A DNA stretch of 64,000 bases from Klenkia marina (lineage in GTDB: Bacteria > Actinomycetota > Actinomycetes > Mycobacteriales > Geodermatophilaceae): positions 334,412 through 398,411 of the forward strand of contig NZ_FMUH01000004.1 in assembly GCF_900101025.1 (NCBI RefSeq), written 5' to 3'. The notes under the pieces are model-generated. The model ran no database searches and had not been told where the DNA came from. It saw nothing but the letters and a program-made list of their open reading frames with translations. Below are positions 27,420 through 38,242 of this stretch, one piece after another. A program made the position numbers and the translations under genes. Numbering within the stretch: position 1 is the stretch's first letter; each line of letters starts with the position of its first letter.

Positions 27420-28187
27420 ATGACCGACCAGCCGCCCCTCTCCGCCCCCACCGCCTTCAAGGCGGCCAGTGCCCGTGGCTACGACCGGGTGCTGCTCAAG
27501 CTCTCGGGTGAGGCGTTCGGCGGCGGTGGCGTGGGCGTCGACCCCGCGGTCATCCGCGACATCGCCGAGCAGCTGGCCACCGTGGTGGCCGCCGGCACCC
27601 AGGTCGCCATCGTGGTCGGCGGCGGCAACTTCTTCCGCGGTGCCGAGCTCTCGCAGGCCGGCATGGACCGCGGCCACGCCGACTACATGGGCATGCTGGG
27701 CACGGTCATGAACTGCCTGGCGCTGCAGGACTTCTGCGAGAAGGCCGGCATCGAGACCCGCGTGCAGACCGCCATCACGATGGGCCAGGTCGCCGAGCCC
27801 TACATCCCGCGCAAGGCCATGCGGCACCTGGAGAAGGGCCGCGTCGTCATCTTCGGCGCCGGCGCGGGCATGCCCTACTTCTCCACCGACACCGTCGCCG
27901 CGCAGCGGGCCCTGGAGATCGAGTGCCAGGTGCTGCTCATGGCCAAGAACGGCGTCGACGGCGTGTACGACGCCGACCCGCGCACGCACCCCGAGGCCAC
28001 GATGTACACCGACCTCGACTACGCCACGGTGCTCACCGACCAGCTCGCCGTCGCCGACGCCACGGCCATCAGCCTGTGCATGGACAACCGCATGCCCATC
28101 GTGGTGTTCAACCTGCTCCGTGACGGGAACATCGCCCGGGCGGTGGCCGGTGAGAGGATCGGGACCCTGATCAGCCGGTCCGCATGA
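27420..28187 (+). CDS. pyrH: uridylate kinase
   Basis: A 255-residue UMP kinase of the amino-acid-kinase fold, making UDP for RNA and cell-wall precursors and usually feedback-inhibited by UTP. Key motifs are [45 protein letters not shown] and [18 protein letters not shown] short Pro-rich N-terminal extension precedes the core. A purine-rich stretch (GAGAGG) lies about 15 nt before the ATG. It follows the tsf terminator, so a separate promoter is expected; CAGTAT near 27375 is a weak candidate. Confidence 0.97.
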   Translation: MTDQPPLSAPTAFKAASARGYDRVLLKLSGEAFGGGGVGVDPAVIRDIAEQLATVVAAGTQVAIVVGGGNFFRGAELSQAGMDRGHADYMGMLGTVMNCLALQDFCEKAGIETRVQTAITMGQVAEPYIPRKAMRHLEKGRVVIFGAGAGMPYFSTDTVAAQRALEIECQVLLMAKNGVDGVYDADPRTHPEATMYTDLDYATVLTDQLAVADATAISLCMDNRMPIVVFNLLRDGNIARAVAGERIGTLISRSA

Positions 28188-28245
28188 CGCACCAGCCCGA
28201 CCCGCCCGCACCACCGGCCCCGCGGGGCCACAGGAGGAGAACACC

Positions 28246-28803
28246 GTGATCGACGACACCCTGCTCGACGCCGAGGAGCGGATGGACAAGGCCCTGTCGG
28301 TCGCCCGCGACGACCTCGGGTCGGTGCGCACCGGCCGCGCGGCGCCGTCGATGTTCAGCCGCATCGTGGTCGAGTACTACGGCGCGATGACCCCGGTGCC
28401 GCAGATGGCCTCCATCACCGTGCCCGAGGCCCGCATGGCCGTCATCAAGCCCTACGACAGCGGGCAGCTGCAGGCCATCGAGAAGGCGATCCGCAACTCC
28501 GACCTCGGGGTCAACCCGACCAACGACGGCCAGATCATCCGGGTCAACTTCCCGCAGCTGACCGAGGAGCGCCGCCGCGACCTCGTGAAGCAGGCGCGCA
28601 GCAAGGGCGAGGACGCCAAGATCGCGATCCGCAACGTGCGCCGGCGCGCCAAGGAGGAGCTCGACCGCATCAACAAGGACGGCGAAGCGGGCGAGGACGA
28701 GGTGCGTCGCGCCGAGAAGGAGCTCGACGACCTCACCGCCCAGCACATCGCCGGCATCGACGACGCGATGAAGAACAAGGAAGCCGAGCTGCTCGAGGTC
28801 TGA
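28246..28803 (+). CDS. frr: ribosome recycling factor
   Basis: A 185-residue RRF that with EF-G splits post-termination ribosomes. [20 protein letters not shown] opens the long helix; [40 protein letters not shown] and [19 protein letters not shown] are typical. The GTG start has AGGAGGAG upstream. It follows pyrH as in nearly all bacteria. Confidence 0.97.
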   Translation: MIDDTLLDAEERMDKALSVARDDLGSVRTGRAAPSMFSRIVVEYYGAMTPVPQMASITVPEARMAVIKPYDSGQLQAIEKAIRNSDLGVNPTNDGQIIRVNFPQLTEERRRDLVKQARSKGEDAKIAIRNVRRRAKEELDRINKDGEAGEDEVRRAEKELDDLTAQHIAGIDDAMKNKEAELLEV

Positions 28804-28823
28804 CCGAGCCACCCGCGCCCACG

Positions 28824-29960
28824 ATGGCCGCCAGCCCGCTCCCGCCACCCGGTCCCGACGGACCGGGCCGTGGGCCTGCCCGGCTCGCCGAGCCGACCAC
28901 CGAGGCGCTGCCGCGGGTCGGTCGCCCGCCCCTCCCGCCGGCGGTACCGGTGCGGGTCGCCGACGACGACACGGCAGCCGACGTGGACGACACGGAGGAT
29001 GGGGCCCACCCCGACGACCGCGCCGACGACCCCGCCGACGACCCCGACGTCCCGCCGCTGACGGCGCTGCCCGACGCCCTGGGCGCCGAGGCGACCGGGG
29101 CCGCCCCCGTGGACACCCCCACCGGCGCGCCGCGCGCCAGCCGGGCCGGGCGCGACATGGGTGCCGCCGTCGGCGTCGGTGCCGGACTCGGTGTGGTGGT
29201 CGTCGCCAGCCTGTTCCTCTACCGACCCTCCTTCCTGCTCGTCGTCGCCCTGGCCGTCGTCGTCAGCGTGACCGAGCTGGTGCGTGCGCTGGACAAGGGC
29301 GGCTACCGGCCGCCGCTGGCGCCGGTCCTGGTCGGCAGCCTGCTCATGCTCGGTCTGGCGTGGACCCGCGGTGCGGCGGGCCTGGTGGTCGCCTTCCTGC
29401 TGACGGTGCTCGCGGTCCTGCTCTGGCGGCTGGGCGACGGTCCGGTGGGCTACCTGCGCGACGCCTCGGCGGCGGTCCTGGTGACCCTGTACGTGCCGTT
29501 GCTGGCCGGGTTCGCCGTCCTGCTGCTGGTGCCCGACGACGGTGTTGCGCGGGTGCTGCTGTTCATCGCCACGGTGGTGTGCAGCGACGTCGGCGGGTTC
29601 GCCGCCGGCGTGCTGCTGGGCAAGAAGCTGTTCGGCGAGAAGCCCATGGCCGCCTCGATCAGCCCGAAGAAGTCGTGGGAGGGCTTCCTGGGGTCCGTGG
29701 TGGCCTGCGTGGCGATCGGCACGCTGGTGATCACCCTGACCTTCCACGGCCCCTGGTGGGGTGGCGTGCTGTTCGGCGTGGCCATGGCCGCCACGGCCAC
29801 CCTGGGCGACCTCGGCGAGTCCCTCATCAAGCGCGACCTGGGCATCAAGGACATGGGCGCCCTGCTGCCCGGCCACGGCGGGCTCATGGACCGCATGGAC
29901 TCCCTGCTGCCCTCGGCCGTGGTCGCCTACCTGCTGCTGGCCTGGCTCGTCCCGGCCTGA
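28824..29960 (+). CDS. cdsA: phosphatidate cytidylyltransferase
   Basis: A 378-residue membrane enzyme that makes CDP-diacylglycerol. The C-terminal CdsA signature is intact: SLIKRDLGIKDMGALLPGHG, continuing GLMDRMDS. Eight or so hydrophobic segments begin near residue 112. The first 110 residues are a Pro/Asp/Ala-rich cytoplasmic extension, probably disordered, that is longer than in most CdsA proteins. It is located 20 nt after frr. The last 34 bases overlap the convergent DUF952-GNAT gene. Confidence 0.95.
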   Translation: MAASPLPPPGPDGPGRGPARLAEPTTEALPRVGRPPLPPAVPVRVADDDTAADVDDTEDGAHPDDRADDPADDPDVPPLTALPDALGAEATGAAPVDTPTGAPRASRAGRDMGAAVGVGAGLGVVVVASLFLYRPSFLLVVALAVVVSVTELVRALDKGGYRPPLAPVLVGSLLMLGLAWTRGAAGLVVAFLLTVLAVLLWRLGDGPVGYLRDASAAVLVTLYVPLLAGFAVLLLVPDDGVARVLLFIATVVCSDVGGFAAGVLLGKKLFGEKPMAASISPKKSWEGFLGSVVACVAIGTLVITLTFHGPWWGGVLFGVAMAATATLGDLGESLIKRDLGIKDMGALLPGHGGLMDRMDSLLPSAVVAYLLLAWLVPA

Positions 29961-31063
29961 CCCGTCCGGGTCGTGGTCCGGGTCGCCGTCCGGGTCACGC
30001 CGACGTCGACGAAGCCCCGGCGGGCGTACCAGTGGCGGGGCCAGTCCTCGGCGGCCGCCTCGAGCACCGCGAGGTCGCACCCGGCGACCGCGGCCTCGTC
30101 CAGCAGCCGGTCCAGCACGGCCCCGGCCAGCCCGCGGCCGCGGTGCCCGGTGGCGGTCTGCAGCGACTCCACGGCCGCCGTCCCCCCGTCGACCCGCAGC
30201 TGCCCGGCCGCCACGACGCGGCCGGCCTCGCGCACGCCGACGTCGAGGACCCGCAGCGCGAGGTCGTTGCGGTGCTCCCGGCCGACCAGCTGGGCGATCG
30301 CGGCGGGGTCGTCGGGGAGCAGCTCGCGCCACGAGTCGGCCCACAGGTCGTGCACCTCGCGCTGGGCGAGCAGCTCGGCCGGCCCGGTCGGCTCGCCGGC
30401 CGCGGGCACCGCCCGGGCGAGCACGCGGTCGGCACCCACCCGCCAGCCCCGTCGCTCGAGGTCGTGGGCCAGCCGGGCGGCGTCGTCGGGTGCGCCGGGC
30501 CAGCACCAGGTCACCGAGGCCGCTGCGGTGGGGACGAGGGGCGCGGCGTCGGCCAGCACCGCTTCCGCGTCGACCGGGACCGGCAGCAGCAGGCGGTTGT
30601 CGTCGCGCGAGACCGGGTGGTCGGGCGAACCGACCGCCCACCCGGCGCCGCGACGGGCGACCGGGTCGCCGCAGGCGTGCGCCCGGCGCACCGGCAGCGA
30701 CAGGGCCAGCGCGGCGTACCGGCCCGCGGCGTCGTCGGCGGTCGGGACGGGGGGCCGGCGGTCGGGCTCCCACAGCAGGACGGCGACGACGGCGGTGGCC
30801 GGCAGTCGCCCGTACAGGTGCGGGAACAGCATCGACGCCGGGTCACCGGGCACCCCGGGCTCGAAGCGGACCGGGTCGGTCAGCCGTGCGGGGTCCACCA
30901 CCAGCAGCAGGACGTCGTCCCGGCCGGCGAACAGGCGCTGCGCGGGCAGGTGCACCTGCTCGGGCGTGGACAGGTGCACGAAGCCCACGTCGGGCAGCGG
31001 GTCGACGCCCCCTGCCCGCTCGGCGTGGGCCCAGTCCTCGACGGTGCACAGGTGCAGCAGCAC
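29927..31063 (-). CDS. DUF952-GNAT fusion protein
   Basis: A 378-residue two-domain protein. Residues 1-105 resemble DUF952: LLHLCTVEDWAHAERAG, GFVHLSTPEQVHLPAQRLF, LLLVVDPARL and FPHLYGRLPATAVVAVLLWE. From about residue 210 there is a GNAT acetyltransferase: EHRNDLALRVLDVGVREAGR, AVESLQTATGHRGRGLAGAV and HWYARRGFVDVGV. The middle section is not assigned. The C-terminal Thr/Arg repeat tail arises where it overlaps cdsA. DUF952 has no established reaction. The GTG start lies 6 nt after TAGGTT, part of a divergent promoter. Confidence 0.8.
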   Translation of the reverse strand: MLLHLCTVEDWAHAERAGGVDPLPDVGFVHLSTPEQVHLPAQRLFAGRDDVLLLVVDPARLTDPVRFEPGVPGDPASMLFPHLYGRLPATAVVAVLLWEPDRRPPVPTADDAAGRYAALALSLPVRRAHACGDPVARRGAGWAVGSPDHPVSRDDNRLLLPVPVDAEAVLADAAPLVPTAAASVTWCWPGAPDDAARLAHDLERRGWRVGADRVLARAVPAAGEPTGPAELLAQREVHDLWADSWRELLPDDPAAIAQLVGREHRNDLALRVLDVGVREAGRVVAAGQLRVDGGTAAVESLQTATGHRGRGLAGAVLDRLLDEAAVAGCDLAVLEAAAEDWPRHWYARRGFVDVGVTRTATRTTTRTGQAGTSQASSR

Positions 31064-31069
31064 GCGCCC

Positions 31070-31079
31070 AACCTAGGCT
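31070..31079. promoter_or_regulatory. divergent overlapping -10 elements
   Basis: AACCTAGGCT contains TAGGCT on the plus strand (7 nt before the SpoU-type methyltransferase ATG) and TAGGTT on the minus strand (6 nt before the DUF952-GNAT GTG). The two hexamers share the central TA step, so one symmetric element may start leaderless transcripts both ways. The start codons are only 23 nt apart. Confidence 0.55.
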
Positions 31080-31086
31080 GCCCGGG

Positions 31087-31767
31087 ATGGACACCGAGCC
31101 CGAGGAGCCCGAGGGGCCCGGTCCGACCGAGTGGGGGACGACGGTCGGCGTCGGCCCGTGGGTCGGCCCGTGGCCGGAGGACCCCCGCTACGACCACCAG
31201 CTGCTGGCCGAGGGCGACCGGCGCAACGTCGTCGACCGCTACCGGTACTGGACGCTCGAGGCGGTGGTCGCCGACCTCGACCGGCGCCGGCACCCCTTCC
31301 ACGTGGCCATCGAGAACTTCGGCCACGACCTGAACATCGGCACGGTCGTGCGCACGGCCAACGCCTTCCTGGCGGCCGAGGTGCACGTGGTCGGACGGCG
31401 CCGCTGGAACCGCCGGGGGGCGATGGTCACCGACCGCTACCAGCACCTGCGTCACCACCCCGACGTCGCCGCGCTGCTCGAGCACGCCCGGTCGGCCGGG
31501 CTCGTGGTGGTCGCGGTGGACAACGGCCCGGGCGCGGTGCCGCTGGAGACGGTGGACCTGCCCGAACGGTGCGTGCTGCTGTTCGGCGAGGAGGGGCCGG
31601 GACTGTCCCCGCAGGCGCGCGCCGGCGCCGACCTGACCGTGTCGATCTCGCAGTTCGGCTCGACCCGGTCGCTCAACGCGGGGGTCGCGGCCGGGATCGC
31701 CATGCACGGGTGGATCCGCCAGCACACCAGCCCCACCGGACCCACCGGCCAGCCGCGCCTCCCGTAG
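31087..31767 (+). CDS. SpoU/TrmH-family RNA methyltransferase
   Basis: A 226-residue SPOUT RNA 2'-O-methyltransferase. The three family motifs are seen: NIGTVVRTANAFLAAEVHVV, CVLLFGEEGPGLSPQA and VSISQFGSTRSLNAGVAAGI. An N-terminal extension with acidic and Trp/Pro-rich sequence precedes the domain. The target could be tRNA or rRNA and is not readable. The ATG start has no ribosome site and follows TAGGCT by 7 nt. Confidence 0.9.
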   Translation: MDTEPEEPEGPGPTEWGTTVGVGPWVGPWPEDPRYDHQLLAEGDRRNVVDRYRYWTLEAVVADLDRRRHPFHVAIENFGHDLNIGTVVRTANAFLAAEVHVVGRRRWNRRGAMVTDRYQHLRHHPDVAALLEHARSAGLVVVAVDNGPGAVPLETVDLPERCVLLFGEEGPGLSPQARAGADLTVSISQFGSTRSLNAGVAAGIAMHGWIRQHTSPTGPTGQPRLP

Positions 31768-31832
31768 CCGGCGGCCGCTGCGCGGCAGCATGTCGGCGGC
31801 CCGTGCCGTCGCGGCCGACGAGGAGGTCGACC

Positions 31833-32777
31833 GTGAGCGAGCCCGTCCCGCCGACCGACCCCGACTGGGACGCCGGTTGGCTGCCCGACTGGGTCACGCG
31901 GGCGGGGGAGCCGGACGCGCAGGAGCCGGCGCCGGAGCCGCCCGACGGGCCAGGGCTCGGTGCCACCCGCCGTGCCGTGGGTGGCCTGGTCGCCGTCCTG
32001 GTGGCGACGGCGGCGCTGCTGCTGCCGCTGGTGGCCGGCTCCGTCGACGCTGCACCCCCGACCGCCACGGCGTCCGGCGCCGCGTCCGAGCGGGTGTCGA
32101 GCTCGGCGTCCGGCACGGCCCGGGCGCCGCTGGCCGCCGGCGCCCCGTCGACCGCCGGCCCCACGTCGTCGCCGCCTGCGGACCCGTCGTCCACCGCGGT
32201 CGCCACCCCGACGACGGCGACCCCGCCCGGGCGACCGCCCGCCGCCCACCCCGTCGACGAGGTGCCGGCACCCGGCACCGCCGGACCCACCTCGGGAGCC
32301 GGGGGCGCTGGCGCCGTCCCGGCCCCCGCCCCGGACGGCGGCGGCGTCCTCCCGCCCGTCCCGACGTCCGCGGGCCCGTCGGGCGCGGCGCCGGGGCAGC
32401 CGCACGAGGGCGCCACCGGCTCGGCGGCCACGACCGGCGCCGGATCCGGTGCCGTGGCCGGTGCCGCCGGCCCCGCTGCTCCGGGTGCCGTCGCCCCGGG
32501 TTCCGTCGACCCGGGTTCCGTCGTCCCGGGTTCCGCAGCTCCCGGCTCGGCAGGTCCCGGCTCGGCAGCTCCCGGGACGGTGGCCTCCGGGACGGGTGAT
32601 CCGGGCGCCGACGCTCCGGGCTCCGCAGCCGGTCCCGGCGATCCGGCCCCGGGCGACCCCGCCGGGAGCACCGTCGGCCCCGGGAGCCCGACGGCCGGAC
32701 CCGGTTCGTCGGGGACGACGGCACCGGCGGCCGACCCGGCGGCAGGTGCCGCCACGTCGGGGCCGTCGAGGGGCTGA
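31833..32777 (+). CDS. Pro/Ala/Gly/Ser-rich membrane-anchored or secreted protein
   Basis: A 314-residue protein of unknown family. An N-terminal acidic/Trp segment ([20 protein letters not shown]) is followed by one hydrophobic segment near residues 51-70 ([20 protein letters not shown]). The remainder is low-complexity Ala, Pro, Gly, Ser and Thr with PGSxx pentapeptide repeats, as expected of an extracellular, cell-wall-spanning region. No enzymatic domain or sorting motif is visible. The GTG has AGGAGG 6 nt upstream, so translation is well supported. Confidence 0.7.
   Translation: MSEPVPPTDPDWDAGWLPDWVTRAGEPDAQEPAPEPPDGPGLGATRRAVGGLVAVLVATAALLLPLVAGSVDAAPPTATASGAASERVSSSASGTARAPLAAGAPSTAGPTSSPPADPSSTAVATPTTATPPGRPPAAHPVDEVPAPGTAGPTSGAGGAGAVPAPAPDGGGVLPPVPTSAGPSGAAPGQPHEGATGSAATTGAGSGAVAGAAGPAAPGAVAPGSVDPGSVVPGSAAPGSAGPGSAAPGTVASGTGDPGADAPGSAAGPGDPAPGDPAGSTVGPGSPTAGPGSSGTTAPAADPAAGAATSGPSRG
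32478..32582 (+). repeat. 15-bp tandem repeats inside the Pro/Ala-rich gene
   Basis: Seven 15-bp units (for example GCCCCGGGTTCCGTC, GACCCGGGTTCCGTC, GTCCCGGGTTCCGCA) encode five-residue repeats [25 protein letters not shown]. The copy number is likely to vary between strains. Confidence 0.75.
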
Positions 32778-32842
32778 CCGGGAGCCATCTCACCCGGCCG
32801 GTGGGGGCGCGACGCCCACCCCGGTGGGAGAGTGGTGCGGTC

Positions 32843-34054
32843 ATGACTGCCGATGCCGCCCCCGACGCCACTGCCCCCCGCGCTGCGCTGCCGCTGGTCT
32901 TCGAGGCCCCGCGCCGGGCGGCCAAGCCGCCCCGCCACCTCGCCGACCTGACCCGTGAGCAGGCCCGCGCCGCCGTCGTCGAGCTCGGGCACCCGGCCTT
33001 CCGCGCCGACCAGCTGTCCCGGCACTTCTACGCCGGGGTCACCGACCCGGCGGCGATGACCGACCTCCCGGCCGCCGCACGCGCCGACCTGGTCGAGGCG
33101 ATGCTGCCCGGGCTGCTCACGGTCGTGCGCCACCAGAGCGCCGACGGCGGCCGCACGCGCAAGACCCTGTGGCGGCTGCACGACGGCGCCCTGGTCGAGA
33201 GCGTGCTCATGCGCTACCCCGACCGTGCGACGGTGTGCATCTCCAGCCAGGCCGGGTGCGGCATGGCCTGCCCGTTCTGCGCCACCGGGCAGGGCGGGCT
33301 GACCCGCAACCTGTCCGCGGCCGAGATCATCGGCCAGGCGGTGGCAGCCGCGGCGGCGATGGCGGCCGGGGAGGTCCCCGGCGGGCCGGGCCGGCTGTCC
33401 AACGTCGTCTTCATGGGCATGGGCGAGCCGCTGGCGAACTACAACCGGGTGCGCACCACCCTCGACGCCCTGCTCACCCCGGCCCCGCACGGCCTGGGGC
33501 TGGCCCAGCGGTCGGTCACGGTGTCCACCGTCGGGCTGGTGCCGGCTATCGACCGGCTCACCGAGGAGGGGCTCAACGTCACGCTCGCGGTGAGCCTGCA
33601 CGCCCCCGACGACGAGCTGCGCGACACCCTCGTGCCGGTCAACACCCGGTGGAACGTCACCGAGGTGCTCGAGGCCGCCGACGCCTACGCCCGCCGCACC
33701 GGCCGGCGCTACTCCATCGAGTACGCGCTGATCCGCGACGTCAACGACCAGCCGTTCCGGGCCGACCTGCTCGGTCGCCGGCTGGCCAAGCGGCTGGCCC
33801 ACGTCAACCTCATCCCGCTCAACCCGACGCCGGGCAGCGAGTGGGACGCCAGCCCCCTGCCCGCGCAGCGCGAGTTCGTGGCCCGGCTGCGCGCCCACGG
33901 CGTGGCGACGACGGTGCGCGACACCCGAGGGCAGGACATCGACGGCGCCTGCGGTCAGCTGGCCGCCAGCGAGGACGTCGGCGTGCCCGGCGTGGCCCTG
34001 CCCCGGCCGCAGCTGGAGGAGACCGTCGAGCTGGGCGCGGAGTCCGACGCCTGA
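32843..34054 (+). CDS. rlmN: 23S rRNA/tRNA adenine C2-methyltransferase RlmN
   Basis: A 403-residue radical-SAM enzyme making m2A2503 in 23S rRNA and m2A37 in tRNA. The cluster motif CxxxCxxC is C139, C143 and C146 in [52 protein letters not shown] and [13 protein letters not shown] follow. The methyl-carrying Cys is in [14 protein letters not shown]. The ATG was preferred to an upstream ATG at 32801 because the upstream segment lacks homology. Its place after cdsA agrees with Mycobacterium. Confidence 0.96.
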   Translation: MTADAAPDATAPRAALPLVFEAPRRAAKPPRHLADLTREQARAAVVELGHPAFRADQLSRHFYAGVTDPAAMTDLPAAARADLVEAMLPGLLTVVRHQSADGGRTRKTLWRLHDGALVESVLMRYPDRATVCISSQAGCGMACPFCATGQGGLTRNLSAAEIIGQAVAAAAAMAAGEVPGGPGRLSNVVFMGMGEPLANYNRVRTTLDALLTPAPHGLGLAQRSVTVSTVGLVPAIDRLTEEGLNVTLAVSLHAPDDELRDTLVPVNTRWNVTEVLEAADAYARRTGRRYSIEYALIRDVNDQPFRADLLGRRLAKRLAHVNLIPLNPTPGSEWDASPLPAQREFVARLRAHGVATTVRDTRGQDIDGACGQLAASEDVGVPGVALPRPQLEETVELGAESDA

Positions 34055-34062
34055 CCGCCGGG

Positions 34063-34080
34063 GCGGCCGGGACCGGCCGC
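34063..34080. terminator. bidirectional hairpin between rlmN and the DUF2631 gene
   Basis: GCGGCCGG-GA-CCGGCCGC is a perfect palindrome filling the space between two convergent stop codons; its last base is part of the minus-strand TAG. Confidence 0.6.
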
Positions 34081-34397
34081 TACTTGGCGCGCCAGGCGTT
34101 CTTGCGTCGGCGCCAGTCCCACACGAGGATCCCGAGCAGGATCACCACGATCACGTTGAGCCAGATGTTCTCGACGTCGCCCTCGTGGTTGCTGAACTGG
34201 AACGAGAACAGCACCAGCGCGGCGAAGAAGACGCCGATGCGCCCCTTCTTGCCGGTCTCGCCGTGCCAGCCCCAGTCCTCGGGCCGCTCGGTGCCGTGCA
34301 CCGGCTCGGAGCCGGCCCGCACGATCGCCTCCTCGCGGTTCGACTGGGCGACGACGGTCGCGCTGGTCTGCTGGCCGAGGTGGTCCTTCGCGCTCAC
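34080..34397 (-). CDS. DUF2631 family membrane protein
   Basis: A 105-residue actinobacterial protein. The conserved part is [20 protein letters not shown], followed by two membrane segments, [20 protein letters not shown] and [20 protein letters not shown]. Function unknown. The GTG start lies 6 nt after CATGAT, a possible -10. It is divergent from dxr, as the homologue is in Mycobacterium, with only 66 nt between the starts. Confidence 0.85.
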   Translation of the reverse strand: MSAKDHLGQQTSATVVAQSNREEAIVRAGSEPVHGTERPEDWGWHGETGKKGRIGVFFAALVLFSFQFSNHEGDVENIWLNVIVVILLGILVWDWRRRKNAWRAK

Positions 34398-34463
34398 CCA
34401 CCCATCATGGCAGGCCCGCCCCCGGCGCACGCGGCAGCACGGCGGGTCGGCGAGGATGGACCC

Positions 34464-35672
34464 GTGGTCGAGTCCCAGCACGAGCCCCGCACGGTCACCG
34501 TCCTGGGGTCCACCGGCTCCATCGGCACGCAGGCGATCGAGGTGGCCCGCGCGAACCCCGACCGGTTGCGCATCACCGGGCTGGCCGCCGGCGGCGCCGA
34601 CGTCGCCCTCCTGGCCGACCAGGCGCTGTCGCTCGGCGTGCACACCGTGGCCGTGGCCCGGGCGACCGCTGCCCAGGACCTCCAGCTGGCCTTCTACGCC
34701 GCCGCCCAGCAGCGCGGGTGGGCGCAGGGTCAGTACCGGCTGCCCGAGATCCTGGCCGGGCCGCGTGCCGCCGAGGAGCTCGCCGCCCGGCCCGCCGACG
34801 TCGTCCTCAACGGCATCACCGGCTCGATCGGGCTGGGCCCGACCCTGGCGGCGCTGCGCGCCGGGCGCACGGTCGCGCTGGCCAACAAGGAGTCCCTGGT
34901 GGCCGGCGGCTCCCTGGTCACCGCCGCGGCCGCGCCCGGCCAGCTCGTGCCGGTGGACTCCGAGCACTCGGCGCTGGCCCAGTGCCTGCGCGGTGGTGCC
35001 CGCGGCGAGGTCGCCCGGCTGGTGCTCACCGCCAGCGGCGGACCCTTCCGGGGCCGGTCGGCCGCCGAGCTCGCCGACGTCACGGTCGAGCAGGCCCTCG
35101 CGCACCCCACCTGGGCGATGGGCCCGGTGGTCACCATCAACAGCGCGACCCTGGTCAACAAGGGCCTCGAGCTCATCGAGGCCCACCTGCTCTTCGACGT
35201 GCCCTACGCCGACGTCGACGTCGTCGTCCACCCGCAGTCGATCGTGCACTCGATGGTGACCTTCGCCGACGGGGCGACCATCGCGCAGGCCAGCCCGCCG
35301 GACATGCGGCTGCCCATCGCCCTGGCCCTGGCCTGGCCCGACCGGTTGCCGAACGTGCAGCCGGCCCTGGACTGGTCGCAGGCCTCGTCCTGGGAGTTCG
35401 CGCCGCTGGACCACGAGGCGTTCCCGGCCGTGCGGCTCGCCCGGGCGGCCGGCGAGGCCGGCGGCGTCGTCCCGGCGCTGTACAACGCGGCGAACGAGGA
35501 GGCGGTCGCGGCCTTCGTGGCCGGGCGCCTGTCGTTCCCAGGGATCGTGCAGGTGATCGCGCGTACCCTCGACGCGGCGCCGGACCTCGGCGTCCCCACG
35601 AGCGTCGACGACGTGCTGGCCGCCGAGAGGTGGGCCCGCGAGCACGCCCGCGCCGCCATCGCCGGAGGTTGA
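34464..35672 (+). CDS. dxr: 1-deoxy-D-xylulose 5-phosphate reductoisomerase
   Basis: A 402-residue NADPH-dependent enzyme, second step of the MEP isoprenoid pathway. [16 protein letters not shown] binds [48 protein letters not shown] and [10 protein letters not shown] are characteristic, and [20 protein letters not shown] precedes the metal-binding helix. The GTG was chosen because the homologous region begins there and GAGGAT lies 6 nt upstream; no ribosome site is present. It overlaps the start of the site-2 protease gene and shares the locus with ispG. Confidence 0.96.
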   Translation: MVESQHEPRTVTVLGSTGSIGTQAIEVARANPDRLRITGLAAGGADVALLADQALSLGVHTVAVARATAAQDLQLAFYAAAQQRGWAQGQYRLPEILAGPRAAEELAARPADVVLNGITGSIGLGPTLAALRAGRTVALANKESLVAGGSLVTAAAAPGQLVPVDSEHSALAQCLRGGARGEVARLVLTASGGPFRGRSAAELADVTVEQALAHPTWAMGPVVTINSATLVNKGLELIEAHLLFDVPYADVDVVVHPQSIVHSMVTFADGATIAQASPPDMRLPIALALAWPDRLPNVQPALDWSQASSWEFAPLDHEAFPAVRLARAAGEAGGVVPALYNAANEEAVAAFVAGRLSFPGIVQVIARTLDAAPDLGVPTSVDDVLAAERWAREHARAAIAGG

Positions 35673-35673
35673 G

Positions 35674-37065
35674 CTGAGCGGGATCCTGCTGACGGTCCTC
35701 GGGATCGTCCTGTTCTTCCTCGGCCTGCTGTTCAGCATCGGGTTCCACGAGTTCGGGCACTTCTACTGGGCCCGGAAGTTCGGCATGCGGGTGCCGCAGT
35801 TCATGGTCGGCTTCGGCCCGACCCTGTACTCGCGCCGCCGGGGCGAGACCGAGTACGGCGTCAAGTGGATCCCGCTGGGCGGCTACATCCGCATCGTCGG
35901 CATGATCCCGCCGGCCGAGGAGGGCGAGAGCAAGCGCGCCACCCGCATGCGCAGCTTCATCGCCGAGGTGCGCGGGGCCGCGCTCAACGACGTCCTGCCC
36001 AGCGACGGCGACCGGGTGTTCTACAAGAAGCCCTGGTGGCAGCGGGTCGTCGTGATGTCGGCCGGGCCGCTGCACAACCTGCTGCTGGCCGTCGTCCTGT
36101 TCACCATCACGCTGACCACCATCGGCACGCAGGTGCTCACCACGACGCTCGCGTCGGTGCCGGCCTGCGTGGTGCCCTCCAACGCCGCGACGCTGACCGA
36201 GGACTACACCGACGCCGAGCGCTGCTCGACGCCCCTGGTCACCTCCGGGCCCGATGCCGGTGAGCTCTGCGAGGCCGGCAGCGCCGACTGCGCCGTCCCC
36301 GCCGAGAGCCCGGCGGCCAAGGCGGGGCTGGAGCCCGGTGACACGATCACCGCCATCGACGGCCGCCCGCTCGACCCCACCGCCTGGGACTCCTGGACCC
36401 AGGTGCAGACCGCGGTCCGCGCCGCCCCCGACCAGCAGCTCACGCTGACCGTCGAGCGCGACGGGCAGTCGCGCCAGGTGGAGATCACCCCGATCGCCAA
36501 CACCGTGGCCGACCTGGACGGCGAGGGCACGCTGACCGCCGGGTACGTCGGCGTCAGCCCGGCGCCCACGCTGGCGCGGCAGTCGATCACCGAGGTGCCC
36601 GGCTACTTCGGCAACATCGTGGCCAACTCCGTGGACCGGTTGTTGGAGATCCCCGAGCGCATCCCGGCCCTGTTCGGGGCCGCCTTCCTCGGTGACCAGC
36701 GAGACCCGAACGGGCCGATCGGCATCGTCGGGGTCGGCCGCATCTCCGGTGAGGTCTTCGCCTTCGACGACCTCACCGGGCTGCAGAAGCTGAGCTTCTT
36801 CCTCGGCCTGCTGGCCAGCGTCAACCTGGTGCTGTTCCTGTTCAACCTGCTGCCGATCTACCCGCTCGACGGCGGTCACGTGGCCGGCGCGCTGTACGAG
36901 AAGGCCCGCTCGACGGTGGCCCGCTGGCGCGGCAAGGCCGACCCCGGCCCCTTCGACATCGCCCGTCTCATGCCCGTGGCCTACGTCGTGGCCGGCTTGT
37001 TCATCACGCTGTCGGCCCTGCTCCTGGTGGCCGACGTCGTCAACCCCATCACGCTCCGGCAGTAG
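35674..37065 (+). CDS. rip1: site-2 intramembrane metalloprotease (RseP/Rip1), CTG start
   Basis: A 463-residue intramembrane protease that cleaves anti-sigma factors and other membrane substrates. The zinc motif HEFGH (H25-H29) lies in the first membrane segment ([19 protein letters not shown] before it), a PDZ domain with [19 protein letters not shown] lies near residues 206-280, and the third ligand is in [10 protein letters not shown] (D399). The only in-frame ATG near the 5' end (35785) would delete the HExxH motif. CTG at 35674 has GGAGG at 5-nt spacing and gives a normal N-terminus, so I call it the start. Located between dxr and ispG as in Mycobacterium. Confidence 0.88.
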   Translation: MSGILLTVLGIVLFFLGLLFSIGFHEFGHFYWARKFGMRVPQFMVGFGPTLYSRRRGETEYGVKWIPLGGYIRIVGMIPPAEEGESKRATRMRSFIAEVRGAALNDVLPSDGDRVFYKKPWWQRVVVMSAGPLHNLLLAVVLFTITLTTIGTQVLTTTLASVPACVVPSNAATLTEDYTDAERCSTPLVTSGPDAGELCEAGSADCAVPAESPAAKAGLEPGDTITAIDGRPLDPTAWDSWTQVQTAVRAAPDQQLTLTVERDGQSRQVEITPIANTVADLDGEGTLTAGYVGVSPAPTLARQSITEVPGYFGNIVANSVDRLLEIPERIPALFGAAFLGDQRDPNGPIGIVGVGRISGEVFAFDDLTGLQKLSFFLGLLASVNLVLFLFNLLPIYPLDGGHVAGALYEKARSTVARWRGKADPGPFDIARLMPVAYVVAGLFITLSALLLVADVVNPITLRQ

Positions 37066-37082
37066 AGAGGACACTGGACGAC

Positions 37083-38237
<1,155 letters not shown>

Positions 38238-38242
38238 CCGGC

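Noticed and set aside
35785..37065. ATG 35785 as the start of the site-2 protease
   Set aside because: It would remove the first membrane segment and the HEFGH zinc motif, which are encoded in frame just upstream.
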